Position numbers and translations under genes: made by a program. Below the pieces are notes generated by a model. The model was not told the origin of the DNA. It searched no databases and saw only the letters and a program-made list of their open reading frames with translations. Shown here piece after piece: positions 8,307-16,735 of a stretch of DNA of 64,000 bases; position 1 is the stretch's first letter; each line of letters starts with the position of its first letter. The stretch spans positions 62,001 through 126,000 of the forward strand of contig JAXGOI010000001.1 in assembly GCA_040767605.1 (NCBI GenBank), read 5' to 3'. Source of the DNA: JAXGOI01 sp040767605 (lineage in GTDB: Bacteria; Bacillota; Dehalobacteriia; UBA4068).

Positions 8307-9298
8307 GGATAAAGGTTTTAGGTGCAGGCAGCTGGGGAACAGCCCTGGCTTTATTGCTTCATGGCAATGGGCATAATGTTAGTTTATGGTCTTGGGATAT
8401 AACCCATGTTGAGCGTTTATTGGCCGAGGGGGAAAACCGCTCTTTTATGCCCGGCATTTCTCTCCCGCCTGAAATGCTTATTTCCTCCCATTTATCCGGG
8501 GTTGCCAGTGCGGATATTGTTGTGATGTCTGTGCCTTCTCATGCTGTAAAAGAGGTTGCCCTGCAAATTAAAGAATATATCTCTCCTTCCACTATAATTG
8601 TAAATACGGCAAAAGGCTTTTACCCGGAAGATCAAAGCAGGCTTTCTCAGGTTATTAAAGGGGCTCTGCCGGAAAATCCTCTTTGTGTTCTTTCCGGCCC
8701 CAGCCATGCGGAGGAGGTAGCCAGAAACCTCCCCACAACAATAGTTTTGGCAGGCAGCGACGATGATATACTCCAAAAAGTGCAGGATATTTTTATGAGC
8801 ACCTATTTTAGGGTTTATACAAATCATGATATAATTGGCGTTGAGGTTGGCGGCGCCGTTAAAAATGTTATTGCTTTAGGGGCCGGGGTATGCGAGGGGC
8901 TGGGGCTTGGGGATAATGCTAAGGCCGCCCTTATAACCCGGGGCCTGGCGGAGATTACCCGTTTAGGCGTTGCCATGGGGGCGGATACCTCCACCTTTGC
9001 GGGCCTGGCGGGCTTGGGGGATTTAGTTGTTACCTGCGGCAGTAATCATAGCCGGAATCGCCGGGCGGGGATTGAAATAGGCAAGGGCCGCCCCTGGAAT
9101 CAGGTTTTGGAAGATATGGGTATGGTGGTTGAAGGGGTTTACGCTACGGAAAATACCTATAAATTAGCCCAAAAATATAATATAGAAATGCCTATTACAG
9201 AGCAGATTTACTATATGCTTTATGAGGGGCGCTCCCCTCAGGATGCTATTTGGGCCTTAATGACAAGATCCAAAACACAGGAGATTTTAAGTTTTTAA
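8303..9298 (+). CDS. gpsA: NAD(P)H-dependent glycerol-3-phosphate dehydrogenase
   Basis: The product has 331 residues and reduces dihydroxyacetone phosphate to sn-glycerol-3-phosphate, the substrate of PlsY encoded just upstream. Visible features are the Rossmann motif GAGSWGTALA (6-15), the SGPSHAEEVA block, the catalytic Lys in GGAVKNVIALGAG, and the C-terminal GLAGLGDLVVTC with SRNRRAG. The ATGA overlap with plsY joins substrate supply and use in one transcript. A strong terminator follows 20 bases later. Confidence 0.97.
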   Translation: MRIKVLGAGSWGTALALLLHGNGHNVSLWSWDITHVERLLAEGENRSFMPGISLPPEMLISSHLSGVASADIVVMSVPSHAVKEVALQIKEYISPSTIIVNTAKGFYPEDQSRLSQVIKGALPENPLCVLSGPSHAEEVARNLPTTIVLAGSDDDILQKVQDIFMSTYFRVYTNHDIIGVEVGGAVKNVIALGAGVCEGLGLGDNAKAALITRGLAEITRLGVAMGADTSTFAGLAGLGDLVVTCGSNHSRNRRAGIEIGKGRPWNQVLEDMGMVVEGVYATENTYKLAQKYNIEMPITEQIYYMLYEGRSPQDAIWALMTRSKTQEILSF

Positions 9299-9316
9299 AA
9301 GCAGAGAAAACTTTTT

Positions 9317-9347
9317 TAAAAACAGGGGTGTTACCCCTGTTTTTTTG
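9317..9347 (+). terminator. Rho-independent terminator after gpsA
   Basis: AACAGGGGT (9321-9329), loop GTT, ACCCCTGTT (9333-9341), then a T-run to 9346. Confidence 0.93.
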
Positions 9348-9445
9348 TTGGGGAAAACTATTTAAATATAAACTAAAGTTAAAGTATTGTTTTTTAAGGG
9401 CAAAGTATTATTTTAAAATCCCCGCCGCTTATTTTTAGCGAAGGT

Positions 9446-9490
9446 TTTAATAAGAAAACGCCTCCGCTTAAAGAGAAAAGCGGTGGCGTT
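9446..9490 (-). terminator. Terminator for pepV (minus strand), distal hairpin
   Basis: Read on the minus strand, AACGCC-A-CCGCTT pairs with AAGCGG-A-GGCGTT (one internal mismatch), followed by TTTTCTTATT. It lies downstream of the pepV stop and faces the gpsA terminator. Confidence 0.75.
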
Positions 9491-9491
9491 T

Positions 9492-9513
9492 AAATCAGGC
9501 ATAAGCCTGATTT
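9492..9513 (-). terminator. Proximal hairpin downstream of pepV
   Basis: AAATCAGGC and GCCTGATTT form a perfect 9-bp stem with an ATAA loop. On the minus strand only a short T-run follows, so this may be a weak first terminator or an mRNA 3'-end stabiliser ahead of the stronger hairpin at 9446-9490. Confidence 0.6.
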
Positions 9514-9563
9514 TAAAAGGCAAAAAAACCGGGAGTTTAAGATATTACTTTTAAAATACTATT

Positions 9564-11006
9564 TTAAGGTACTATATGATTTGCCATTTTATAAAGGGCC
9601 CGGGCATAAATTTTAGCGCAAAGGAGTAAATCCTTTTGAGAAATGCATTCATCGGCCTGATGAGCATTACTTACCTGCCCGGGGAATAAGGGGCCGTAGG
9701 AAACGCATTTAGCCATCATTCTGGCATAAGTGCCGAAACCGCTGATTAAAGGCGGGCTGTTATCTCCGGTTATTTCCCGGTAGGCCTCTAAAAGCATGGT
9801 AACTAAATCATCCTCTAAGCTTAAGTACATGGGGGGCATATCCGATGCGGAATATTCCACCAAAATATTTAAATCCCCGGCTCGTTTTTCTAAAGCCGGG
9901 AAGAAATCATCGGCCTTGGCTTTAACAGGGTAACGAATATCCGTAGCCATTATGCCCTGGCTCTCATTTACATTTAAGCAGGTGGCAACGGCGGTTATAC
10001 TGCCGAATTCATCTTTTAGGCCTATGCCTAAATCATGATTTTCCCCCGGGGCAAAAATAAGGCCGGCCAGTCCGCGGATGAATTCTTTGCTGCCTGCGGG
10101 GGCAAAATCTAAATCTTTTAAAAAGCTGAGCAAAAGGTTTAAGGCGTTTTCCCCCGCCTCTGGCATAGAACCATGGGCTCCTTTGCCTTCGGCGGTAAAA
10201 ATTATCTGCTTATTTTTCTCCGCCATTTTAATCTTGTTTTTTAAAGGGAAATTAGCATGGGCTTCCTTTAATTTATTTTGGCCCTCGGGATTATCCCAAA
10301 GGAAAACAGCCTCAGCCTCGCTGGGGATAATATTACCCGCCTGGCCGCATTGAATTTGCTTTAAATAAGGTTTTGCGCTTATATTATTATCCTTTGGCCA
10401 GCTTTGCTTAAATGTAAGGGGGAGCATACCCTTTTCGCCATGAATTAAAGGGAATGTGCCATCGGGAGAAAAGCTTAAGGCAGGCTGCTTTTCATGGGCA
10501 TTATAATATTCAATGCAGCGGAAATCACATTCCTCATCGGTACCGATGATTTGGCGAATCCCTTTTTTTATAGGGAGGCCGCTTTCTTTAATGGCTTTAC
10601 AGGCATAAAGGGTGGCAATTAAAGGGCCTTTATCATCCGCCGCCCCGCGGCCGTAAATAGAGCCGTTTTTAATTGTGCCTTTAAAAGGAGGAGAGCTCCA
10701 TTTATCATCCGCCGGAACAACATCAATATGAGAAAGTGCCCCGACAAAATCTTCCGAATTACTAAAAGCTTCCTCATTGCCAAAATCTATAATTCCCGCA
10801 TAGCCCTGAAGGTTTTTGCATTTAAAGCCCATTTCCGTCCCCAGCTCTAAAACAAAATCCAGGGCGGCGGCAATATCCTCGCCAAAGGGGGCATTTTCTT
10901 TTGCTTCCCCGGTTACACTGGGGTATGAAAGAAGGCGGCAAAAATCAGCCTCCATTTGGGGGTAATATTCTTCTAATAATTTATCGAGCTTAGTTTCTGC
11001 ATTCAT
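9564..11006 (-). CDS. pepV: M20 family dipeptidase, PepV-type
   Basis: The product has 480 residues, close to the usual PepV length of about 470. PepV enzymes are cytoplasmic zinc dipeptidases with broad specificity, often listed as Xaa-His dipeptidase. Metal-site motifs are SHIDVVPAD (first His and Asp, about residue 90), GRGAADDKGP (bridging Asp, about 115) and GTDEECDFRCIEYY (catalytic Glu plus Glu/Asp ligand, about 150-163). GHDLGIG-like and GTYARMM segments lie later. A good ribosome binding site (AAGGAGCTG) precedes the ATG. It is the only complete minus-strand gene in the first 60 kb, standing between gpsA and spoIVA, which are neighbours in Bacillus, so it looks like an insertion. Confidence 0.88.
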   Translation of the reverse strand: MNAETKLDKLLEEYYPQMEADFCRLLSYPSVTGEAKENAPFGEDIAAALDFVLELGTEMGFKCKNLQGYAGIIDFGNEEAFSNSEDFVGALSHIDVVPADDKWSSPPFKGTIKNGSIYGRGAADDKGPLIATLYACKAIKESGLPIKKGIRQIIGTDEECDFRCIEYYNAHEKQPALSFSPDGTFPLIHGEKGMLPLTFKQSWPKDNNISAKPYLKQIQCGQAGNIIPSEAEAVFLWDNPEGQNKLKEAHANFPLKNKIKMAEKNKQIIFTAEGKGAHGSMPEAGENALNLLLSFLKDLDFAPAGSKEFIRGLAGLIFAPGENHDLGIGLKDEFGSITAVATCLNVNESQGIMATDIRYPVKAKADDFFPALEKRAGDLNILVEYSASDMPPMYLSLEDDLVTMLLEAYREITGDNSPPLISGFGTYARMMAKCVSYGPLFPGQVSNAHQADECISQKDLLLCAKIYARALYKMANHIVP

Positions 11007-11341
11007 AATAAACAGCTCCTTATTCAGGCTTAGGGCAAAAGCCGTAAGCCATGGTTTTGGCTGATTTAAGGAAAATTATGATATTTAATAAGCCTGAATA
11101 TATAATCACCCCAGCCTATACATATTATAAATAAAGCCTTTAGGGATGTCTATAGTTTAAATACTTTTACCCCCGGCAAAAAACAATAAATATTTAAAAT
11201 TTATTTAAGGCCCCGGGCGGGAAAATTTTCTCTTTATATACATAAATTAAGCCCGGCAAACATAATAAGTAGGGAATAATTATATTTGTTCCGGCGGAGG
11301 CGGCAACGAAACCGGGCATAAAGTATAAGGGAGGGAAACTT
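11007..11341. other. Divergent region between pepV and spoIVA
   Basis: There is no gene in this 335-base stretch. On the + strand ATAATC (11102-11107) and CATATTAT (11121-11128) are 13 bases apart, an imperfect resemblance to a mother-cell sigma-E promoter, which would suit spoIVA. Confidence in that promoter is low. Confidence 0.45.
11102..11128 (+). promoter_or_regulatory. Possible sigma-E-like promoter upstream of spoIVA
   Basis: ATAATC-N13-CATATTAT resembles the sigma-E consensus (-35 ATA-rich, -10 CATA-rich). It is 214 bases before the GTG. spoIVA of Bacillus is sigma-E dependent. This is weak, position-based inference. Confidence 0.25.
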
Positions 11342-12820
11342 GTGGAAAATTTTGATGTAATGAAAGACATCGCCCAGCGCACAGGGGGGGATATCTATCT
11401 GGGTGTAGTGGGACCGGTTCGCACTGGTAAATCTACTTTCATCAAGCGTTTTATGGATTTATTGGTCCTTCCTAATATCCTTGATTATAATGCAAGGGAG
11501 AGAGCCCAGGACGAAATGCCCCAAAGCGGAGCAGGCAGGACAATAATGACATCCGAACCAAAATTTATTCCGGCGGAGGCTGTATCCATTACAATTCAAG
11601 AGGGTGTGGATGTTTCGGTGCGCCTTATTGATTGCGTGGGTTATTCAGTACCCGGAGCTCTGGGCTTTGAAGAAGAGGATGGCCCCCGTATGGTTTCAAC
11701 CCCCTGGTTTGAGGAGCCCATTCCTTTTCAGGAGGCGGCGGAAATCGGCACCAGAAAAGTAATTGCGGATCATTCAACAATCGGTCTTGTGGTAATATCC
11801 GACGGCAAAATTACAGATCTCCCCCGGGAAAACTACTTAGAGGCGGAAAAGAGGGTAATTACCGAATTGCAGGAGCTAGGCAAGCCCTTTATTATTTTGC
11901 TGAATTGCGGAGACCCTCATTCCCCGGCCTCTCTAAGTTTGGCGGAGGAAATTACAAAAGAATACAATGTGGGGGTTATCCCTGTAAATGCCGCTCAAAT
12001 GAGCTATGATGATTTAATTTTTATTTTAAGCGAGGCTCTTTATGAATTCCCCGTAACCGAGGTAAATATTACCCTGCCCCGCTGGGTTGAGGAAATTGAG
12101 CCCGGCCACTGGCTGAGGCAAAGCTTTGAAGACACCGTGAGAAACGCCGTTATGGAGGTAAGAAGAATTCGGGATATTGATAATTTAGTTGATGCTCTGA
12201 ATCAATGCGATATTGTGGCAAGCGCTAATTTGCAGGGGCTTAATTTAGGCAGCGGCGAGGCGGCGGTTAATGTAGGGGCGGCGGAAGGCTTATTTAATCA
12301 AATTCTCAGTGAATATGCCGGCCGGGAAATTGAAGGGGAGCATACCCTTTTAGAGATTATTCGGGATTACAGCAAAGCAAACCGGGAATGGTGCAAGGTT
12401 TCCGATGCTATTGAGGATGCCCGTAAAGGCGGCTATGGGGTTGTTACCCCCACTTTAGCCGAAATGTATTTAGAGGAGCCGGATTTAGTCAGACAGGGGG
12501 GCCGCTTCGGCGTTAAGCTAAGAGCCACCGCTCCCAGCTATCATATTATACGGGCCAATATTGCCACTGAAATTACCCCCCTATTCGGTACGGAAAAACA
12601 ATGTGAGGATTTGGTTCACTATATTTTAAGCGAATTTGAGGAAGACCCCCAAAAGCTTTGGAATACAAATCTTTTCGGCAAATCCCTTCATGAGGTGGTG
12701 CAGGAGGGAATTCAGGGCAAAATTTGCCGTATGCCCAATAATGCTCAGGAAAAACTTCAGGAAACATTGCAAAGAATAATTAATGATGGCGGCGGCGGTT
12801 TAATTTGTATAATTATTTAA
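11342..12820 (+). CDS. spoIVA: Stage IV sporulation protein A (spore coat morphogenetic ATPase)
   Basis: The product has 492 residues, the usual length. SpoIVA is made in the mother cell, hydrolyses ATP, and polymerises on the forespore surface as the basement layer of the spore coat, supporting cortex formation. The N-terminal P-loop GPVRTGKST (24-32) and the Walker B-like IDCVGYSVPGALG region are visible. The C-terminus ends GGGGLICIII, matching the conserved glycine-rich and hydrophobic end needed for membrane anchoring through SpoVM. It uses a GTG start with a strong AAGGGAGGG ribosome binding site. It is direct evidence that the organism belongs to a spore-forming lineage. Confidence 0.98.
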   Translation: MENFDVMKDIAQRTGGDIYLGVVGPVRTGKSTFIKRFMDLLVLPNILDYNARERAQDEMPQSGAGRTIMTSEPKFIPAEAVSITIQEGVDVSVRLIDCVGYSVPGALGFEEEDGPRMVSTPWFEEPIPFQEAAEIGTRKVIADHSTIGLVVISDGKITDLPRENYLEAEKRVITELQELGKPFIILLNCGDPHSPASLSLAEEITKEYNVGVIPVNAAQMSYDDLIFILSEALYEFPVTEVNITLPRWVEEIEPGHWLRQSFEDTVRNAVMEVRRIRDIDNLVDALNQCDIVASANLQGLNLGSGEAAVNVGAAEGLFNQILSEYAGREIEGEHTLLEIIRDYSKANREWCKVSDAIEDARKGGYGVVTPTLAEMYLEEPDLVRQGGRFGVKLRATAPSYHIIRANIATEITPLFGTEKQCEDLVHYILSEFEEDPQKLWNTNLFGKSLHEVVQEGIQGKICRMPNNAQEKLQETLQRIINDGGGGLICIII

Positions 12821-12842
12821 AAAGTATATAAAAACATAAAAT

Positions 12843-12870
12843 AAAAAAGAGCGTTAACGCTCTTTTTTTA
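12843..12870 (+). terminator. Rho-independent terminator after spoIVA
   Basis: The palindrome GAGCGTTAACGCTC (12849-12862) is flanked by an A-run and a T-run, so it could work in both directions. Confidence 0.92.
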
Positions 12871-12929
12871 TTTGGAGAGTATTATATTGGTGGTTATATT
12901 AAAAGCAGGGCTATAATATAATAGTGCTC

Positions 12930-12958
12930 TTGTAATGATAATAAAAAATTGATATAAT
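12930..12958 (+). promoter_or_regulatory. Sigma-A promoter for hom-thrB-lysC
   Basis: TTGTAA (12930-12935), 17-base spacer, TATAAT (12953-12958), 74 bases before the hom ATG. No T-box or lysine riboswitch is recognisable in the short leader. Confidence 0.6.
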
Positions 12959-13031
12959 CATTAGGATAATTGCCAAGCTATGGGTTATTGAGCCCTTAAG
13001 ATATACATAATAAAGAAAGAAGGTACGGACA

Positions 13032-14360
13032 ATGGAAAAAAGAGCGCGGGATTCTAAAAAAATCGTAAAAGTTGGTCTTTTTGGCTTAGGAACAGTCGGC
13101 AGCGGCGTTGCCACAGTTTTGGCTGAAAATGCAAATATTATTAGTCAGCGTTGCACAGAGGTTAAACTTACCCATATTATATCCAGAAAGCCTGAAATGG
13201 CCCAAAAGCTTATGGATAAGCTGGGCTTAAAAGATATAAAAATCAGCCAAAATTATATGGCCCTGGTAGAGGATGATTCTTTAGATATTTTAGTGGAGGT
13301 GGCAGGGGGTATAGAGGCCCCGAAAGAATTTATCAGCGAGGCCCTAAAGCGGGGTAAAAGCGTTATTACCGCCAATAAAGATTTAATGTCCTCCTATGGC
13401 AGCGAATTATTAACAATTGCCGAGGATAATCAGACCGATTTATTCTTTGAGGCCAGCGTAGCCGGGGGTATACCGATTATCCAGGCCATGAAGGAAAGCC
13501 TTGCCGCCAATAAATTTAAGCAGGTTATCGGCATTTTAAACGGCACAACAAATTATATTTTAACCGCCATGTCTCAAAAGGGCCAAAGCTTTGAGGATGC
13601 CCTTGAGGAGGCAAAAGCTTTGGGGTATGCCGAGGCCGACCCTACCAGCGATGTGGAAAACTTAGATGCCGGGCGTAAAACAGCTATTTTAGCCTCAATA
13701 GCATTTAACAGCCGGGTTAAGGATAGCGATGTGCCTGTGGAAGGCATTACAAAGGTTAGCAGCTGGGATATTACTTATGCCAGAGAATTCGGCTACAGTA
13801 TTAAAAGCCTAGGTATTGCCCGCTGCGAAGATAATCAAATTGAAGTCAGGGTTCATCCGGTTATGATTCCCTTAAGCCATCCCTTAGCCGCCGTAAATGA
13901 TTCCTACAATGCGGTTTTTGTTGAGGGCAATGCTCTGGAAAAAGCCATGTTTTACGGCCGGGGCGCAGGCTCTTTACCCACAGCCAGCGCCGTTGTGGGG
14001 GATATTATTAATGCCGCCAGAAATATCATTCATAATTGCCGCAGCCGCTGGGGCTGCTCCTGCTATTTAGACAGAACCATTAAGCCCATGAATGAAACCG
14101 TAAGCAAATATTATATTCGTATTTCCGCCCTTGACCGCCCCGGGGTTTTTGCCGCCATTACGGATATACTGGGCAAACAAAATGTAAGTATGGATTCGGT
14201 TATGCAAAAGCGCCGTTTTTCTTTAGACGCGGCGGAAATTGTTATGATTACCCATAAGGTTAAGCATTCCGCCTTAATGGCCTCTATGGAGGCTATAAAG
14301 AATTTAGATTGCGTATCCGAGGTTAACAGCATTATCCGGGTAGAGGAGAATGATGTTTAA
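13032..14360 (+). CDS. hom: Homoserine dehydrogenase
   Basis: The product has 442 residues and converts aspartate semialdehyde to homoserine with NAD(P)H, the branch toward threonine and methionine. The NAD site GLFGLGTVGSG (15-25) opens the protein. VITANKDLMSSYG carries the catalytic Lys region, GGIPIIQAMK and GILNGTTNYIL follow, and EADPTSDVENLDAGRK is the substrate-binding block. A C-terminal ACT domain (from about residue 360, YYIRISALDRPGVFAAITDIL) is the expected site for threonine feedback. The last base of its stop is the first base of the thrB ATG (TAATG), so translation is coupled. Confidence 0.97.
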   Translation: MEKRARDSKKIVKVGLFGLGTVGSGVATVLAENANIISQRCTEVKLTHIISRKPEMAQKLMDKLGLKDIKISQNYMALVEDDSLDILVEVAGGIEAPKEFISEALKRGKSVITANKDLMSSYGSELLTIAEDNQTDLFFEASVAGGIPIIQAMKESLAANKFKQVIGILNGTTNYILTAMSQKGQSFEDALEEAKALGYAEADPTSDVENLDAGRKTAILASIAFNSRVKDSDVPVEGITKVSSWDITYAREFGYSIKSLGIARCEDNQIEVRVHPVMIPLSHPLAAVNDSYNAVFVEGNALEKAMFYGRGAGSLPTASAVVGDIINAARNIIHNCRSRWGCSCYLDRTIKPMNETVSKYYIRISALDRPGVFAAITDILGKQNVSMDSVMQKRRFSLDAAEIVMITHKVKHSALMASMEAIKNLDCVSEVNSIIRVEENDV

Positions 14361-15283
14361 TGCCCCTAATCAGGATTCCCGCCACAACAGCAAATATCGG
14401 CCCCGGCTTTGATACATTTGGCATGGCCTTAACCTATTATAATTATATTAGGGTTGAGCCTGCCCAGGAGCTTTCCCTGACTATAACAGGGGAGGGCATG
14501 AATTATTTATCTACCCATAAGAATAATTTAATTGTCCGTTCGGCCCAGGCTGTTTATGATTCGGCCGGAGCGGGTCCTGTTCGCTTAGCTTTTGAAATTG
14601 AGAATAATATACCCCTTTCCCGAGGTATGGGGAGCTCCGCCGGAGCAATTGTAGGGGGTATGGTGGCGGCTAACCATGCTTTAAAAGATCCCTTTAGCAA
14701 AGAGGATTTACTTGAATTAGCATTAAGGTTTGAAAAGCATCCGGATAATGTTGCCCCTACTCTTTTTGGGGGCTTTGTTGCCGCCTGCCGGGATGGGGAT
14801 CAATACAAAACCTTTCGTTTTGAGCCTCCCCGCCAGTTAAAAGCAGTGGTGGTAATACCGGAGCTGCGCCTCCCCACAGTGAAGTCAAGAGAGGCTATTC
14901 CCAGGAATATTCCCTTGGCCGACGCGGTTTATAATTTGGGACATAGCGTTCTTTTAGCCCTTTCCCTGCAAAAGGGGGATTTAGATGCCTTTGCCCTGAT
15001 GCTTAAGGATAGGCTGCATCAGCCTTACCGCTTTCCCTTAATTCCCGGGGCTGAGGATGTTGTAGAAAAAGCAATGGCTGCCGGCGCAATGGGCTGCGTA
15101 ATAAGCGGAGCCGGCTCGGCTATGATAGCCTTTACCAAAGCGTCTTTATATAATGATACTGAAATAGGCGCCGCAATGGTTAAGGCCTTTGAGTTAAAAG
15201 GAATTAAAGCCCGTTATTTAAGCCTTAGGGCGGATAATAGCGGCGCTAAAATAATTACCCATAATATTAATGCGGAGGAATGA
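14360..15283 (+). CDS. thrB: Homoserine kinase
   Basis: The product has 307 residues and is a GHMP-family kinase that phosphorylates homoserine for threonine synthesis. Visible motifs are PATTANIGPGFDTFG (7-21), the ATP-binding PLSRGMGSSAGAIVGG (about 88-103), HPDNVAPTLFGG (about 130-141), and GCVISGAGSAMIAF near the C-terminus. It overlaps hom by one base and lysC by four (ATGA). Threonine synthase (thrC) is not in the window. Confidence 0.96.
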   Translation: MPLIRIPATTANIGPGFDTFGMALTYYNYIRVEPAQELSLTITGEGMNYLSTHKNNLIVRSAQAVYDSAGAGPVRLAFEIENNIPLSRGMGSSAGAIVGGMVAANHALKDPFSKEDLLELALRFEKHPDNVAPTLFGGFVAACRDGDQYKTFRFEPPRQLKAVVVIPELRLPTVKSREAIPRNIPLADAVYNLGHSVLLALSLQKGDLDAFALMLKDRLHQPYRFPLIPGAEDVVEKAMAAGAMGCVISGAGSAMIAFTKASLYNDTEIGAAMVKAFELKGIKARYLSLRADNSGAKIITHNINAEE

Positions 15284-16515
15284 TTATGAGTATTGTTGTC
15301 CAAAAATTCGGCGGCAGCTCGGTAGCTGATGCCGAGGGTATGCGCCGGGTAGCCAAAAGGGTTTCTCAAACTCAGGCTGCCGGAAATCAGGTTGTGGTTG
15401 TTGTTTCTGCCATGGGGGATACTACGGATGATTTAATTGCCCTTGCTGCAAAAGTAACGGATAACCCGCCTAAAAGAGAAATGGATATGCTTTTAGCCAC
15501 CGGGGAGCAGCAATCGGCCTCACTTTTGGCCATGACTTTAATTGAGATGGGCTTTCCGGCAATTTCCCTTACAGGGGAGCAGGCCGGGTATCATACCGAC
15601 GGGGTTTATGCCAGGGCTAAAATCTGTTCTATGGATTGCTCTAGGGTACTTGATGAGCTTAATGAGGGCAAAATTGTTGTGGTTACCGGTTTTCAGGGGA
15701 CTGACTGCAAAGGCGATGTAAATACCCTGGGAAGAGGCGGCAGTGATACCAGCGCCGTTGCCATGGCGGTAGCTATTAATGCCGATGTTTGCGAAATATT
15801 TACCGATGTTGAAGGAGTATATTCCGCCGACCCCCGGGTTGTTAAAAAGGCCCGCAAAATGAAGGAAATTTCCTATGACGAAATGCTGGAAATGGCGGCT
15901 ATGGGGGCCCTTGTGCTTCAGCCCCGCAGCGTTGAGGTGGCAAAACAGTATAATATCAAGCTTCATGTACGCTCAAGCTTTAATTATTCTGAAGGAACTA
16001 TTGTTCAGGAGGTAGCATTTATGAATAGAGAACTGGAAAAAGATATGGTTGTTTGCGGAGTGGCCCATGATACAAATTTGCTTAAAGTTACGGTATTTGG
16101 GGTTCCGGATATCCCCGGTGTGGCCGCTAAAATTTTTACGGAATTGGCCGATGAAAAAATAAATGTTGATATGATAATTCAAAGCGGCGATAAAAACGAG
16201 CGCAATGATATTTCTTTTACAACCAGCCGGGACGATAAAAGAAAAATCGAAAAAGTAATGAATGGCATTATTCTCGAGCTTGGCGCCGAGGGCTTTGAGC
16301 TTATTGATAATCTGGCGAAGGTATCTATTATCGGCGCCGGTATGATTACAAACCCCGGGGTTGCCGCCAGAATGTTCCGTACTTTGGCCGAAAATAATAT
16401 AAATATTGATTTAATCGCCACCTCGGAAATTAAAATATCCTGCGCTATTGATGAAAGCCAAATAAATGAGGCTGTAATAGCCTTGCATACAGCCTTTGAT
16501 TTGGACGAAGAATAA
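15280..16515 (+). CDS. lysC: Aspartokinase, alpha subunit (with internal beta-subunit start)
   Basis: The product has 411 residues (409 from the second ATG at 15286) and phosphorylates aspartate, the first step to lysine, DAP, threonine and methionine. The N-terminal kinase domain shows VQKFGGSSV, the TGEQQSASLL block, GFQGTDCKGDVNTLGRGGSD and EIFTDVEGVYSADPR. Two ACT domains (about 265-400, including GVPDIPGVAAKIF and NPGVAARMFRTLAE) give feedback control. A perfect internal AGGAGGT ribosome binding site precedes an in-frame ATG at 16021, the arrangement known from Bacillus subtilis aspartokinase II. Being in a hom-thrB-lysC operon suggests threonine-family control. Confidence 0.96.
   Translation: MIMSIVVQKFGGSSVADAEGMRRVAKRVSQTQAAGNQVVVVVSAMGDTTDDLIALAAKVTDNPPKREMDMLLATGEQQSASLLAMTLIEMGFPAISLTGEQAGYHTDGVYARAKICSMDCSRVLDELNEGKIVVVTGFQGTDCKGDVNTLGRGGSDTSAVAMAVAINADVCEIFTDVEGVYSADPRVVKKARKMKEISYDEMLEMAAMGALVLQPRSVEVAKQYNIKLHVRSSFNYSEGTIVQEVAFMNRELEKDMVVCGVAHDTNLLKVTVFGVPDIPGVAAKIFTELADEKINVDMIIQSGDKNERNDISFTTSRDDKRKIEKVMNGIILELGAEGFELIDNLAKVSIIGAGMITNPGVAARMFRTLAENNINIDLIATSEIKISCAIDESQINEAVIALHTAFDLDEE
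16021..16515 (+). CDS. Aspartokinase beta subunit, from internal in-frame start
   Basis: The ATG at 16021 is preceded by AGGAGGT and a 7-base spacer (AGCATTT), a near-ideal ribosome binding site inside the lysC reading frame. The predicted product has 164 residues and contains only the tandem ACT regulatory domains. In Bacillus subtilis the beta subunit starts at Met-246 and has about 163 residues. Counting from the ATG at 15286 this Met is also residue 246. The alpha2-beta2 arrangement is family knowledge; expression here is inferred from the ribosome binding site. Confidence 0.75.
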   Translation: MNRELEKDMVVCGVAHDTNLLKVTVFGVPDIPGVAAKIFTELADEKINVDMIIQSGDKNERNDISFTTSRDDKRKIEKVMNGIILELGAEGFELIDNLAKVSIIGAGMITNPGVAARMFRTLAENNINIDLIATSEIKISCAIDESQINEAVIALHTAFDLDEE

Positions 16516-16549
16516 GCAAATATTTACGGCGGTTTTTTAGATAATTTCC

Positions 16550-16578
16550 TTGACAAAAGGCCTTTTAGCGCATATAAT
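16550..16578 (+). promoter_or_regulatory. Consensus promoter for tRNA-Pro
   Basis: TTGACA (16550-16555), 17-base spacer, TATAAT (16573-16578). Both hexamers match the sigma-A consensus perfectly, with transcription expected near 16585. Confidence 0.9.
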
Positions 16579-16588
16579 AAATATCGTT

Positions 16589-16611
16589 CTCCGCTTGCAT
16601 TGCAAGCGGAG
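16589..16611 (+). other. Near-perfect hairpin in the tRNA-Pro 5' leader
   Basis: CTCCGCTTGCA pairs with TGCAAGCGGAG around a single central T at 16600 (the real loop would be about 5 bases). It begins a few bases after the predicted transcript start and ends 5 bases before the mature tRNA, so it would be removed by RNase P. Confidence 0.7.
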
Positions 16612-16616
16612 TTTGA

Positions 16617-16694
16617 CGGGGCGTAGCTCAGTTTGGCTAGAGCGCTACCTTGGGGTGGTAGAGGCCGCACGTTCAAGTCGTGTCGCTCCGACCA
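16617..16694 (+). tRNA. tRNA-Pro, anticodon GGG
   Basis: The 78-base cloverleaf has acceptor CGGGGCG with CGCTCCG (one G-U pair), D-arm GCTC/GAGC, anticodon stem CTACC/GGTAG with loop TTGGGGT (anticodon GGG, reading CCC and CCU), T-arm GCACG TTCAAGT CGTGT, and an encoded CCA end. Confidence 0.95.
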
Positions 16695-16696
16695 AG

Positions 16697-16735
16697 AAAA
16701 AGCCTGCTATCTTTTAAGACAGCAGGCTTTTTTAT
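16697..16735 (+). terminator. Rho-independent terminator after tRNA-Pro
   Basis: AAAGCCTGCT and AGCAGGCTTT form a long stem (16699-16730) that can extend inward through TCTT/AAGA, followed by a T-run. It starts 5 bases after CCA. Confidence 0.92.

Noticed and set aside
9250..9438. Open reading frame of 62 codons overlapping the gpsA end
   Set aside because: It starts inside gpsA in another frame and runs through the gpsA terminator; Lys/Phe-rich random-looking product.
12959..13031. T-box or lysine riboswitch before hom
   Set aside because: The leader is only about 70 bases and has no T-box sequence or terminator hairpin.
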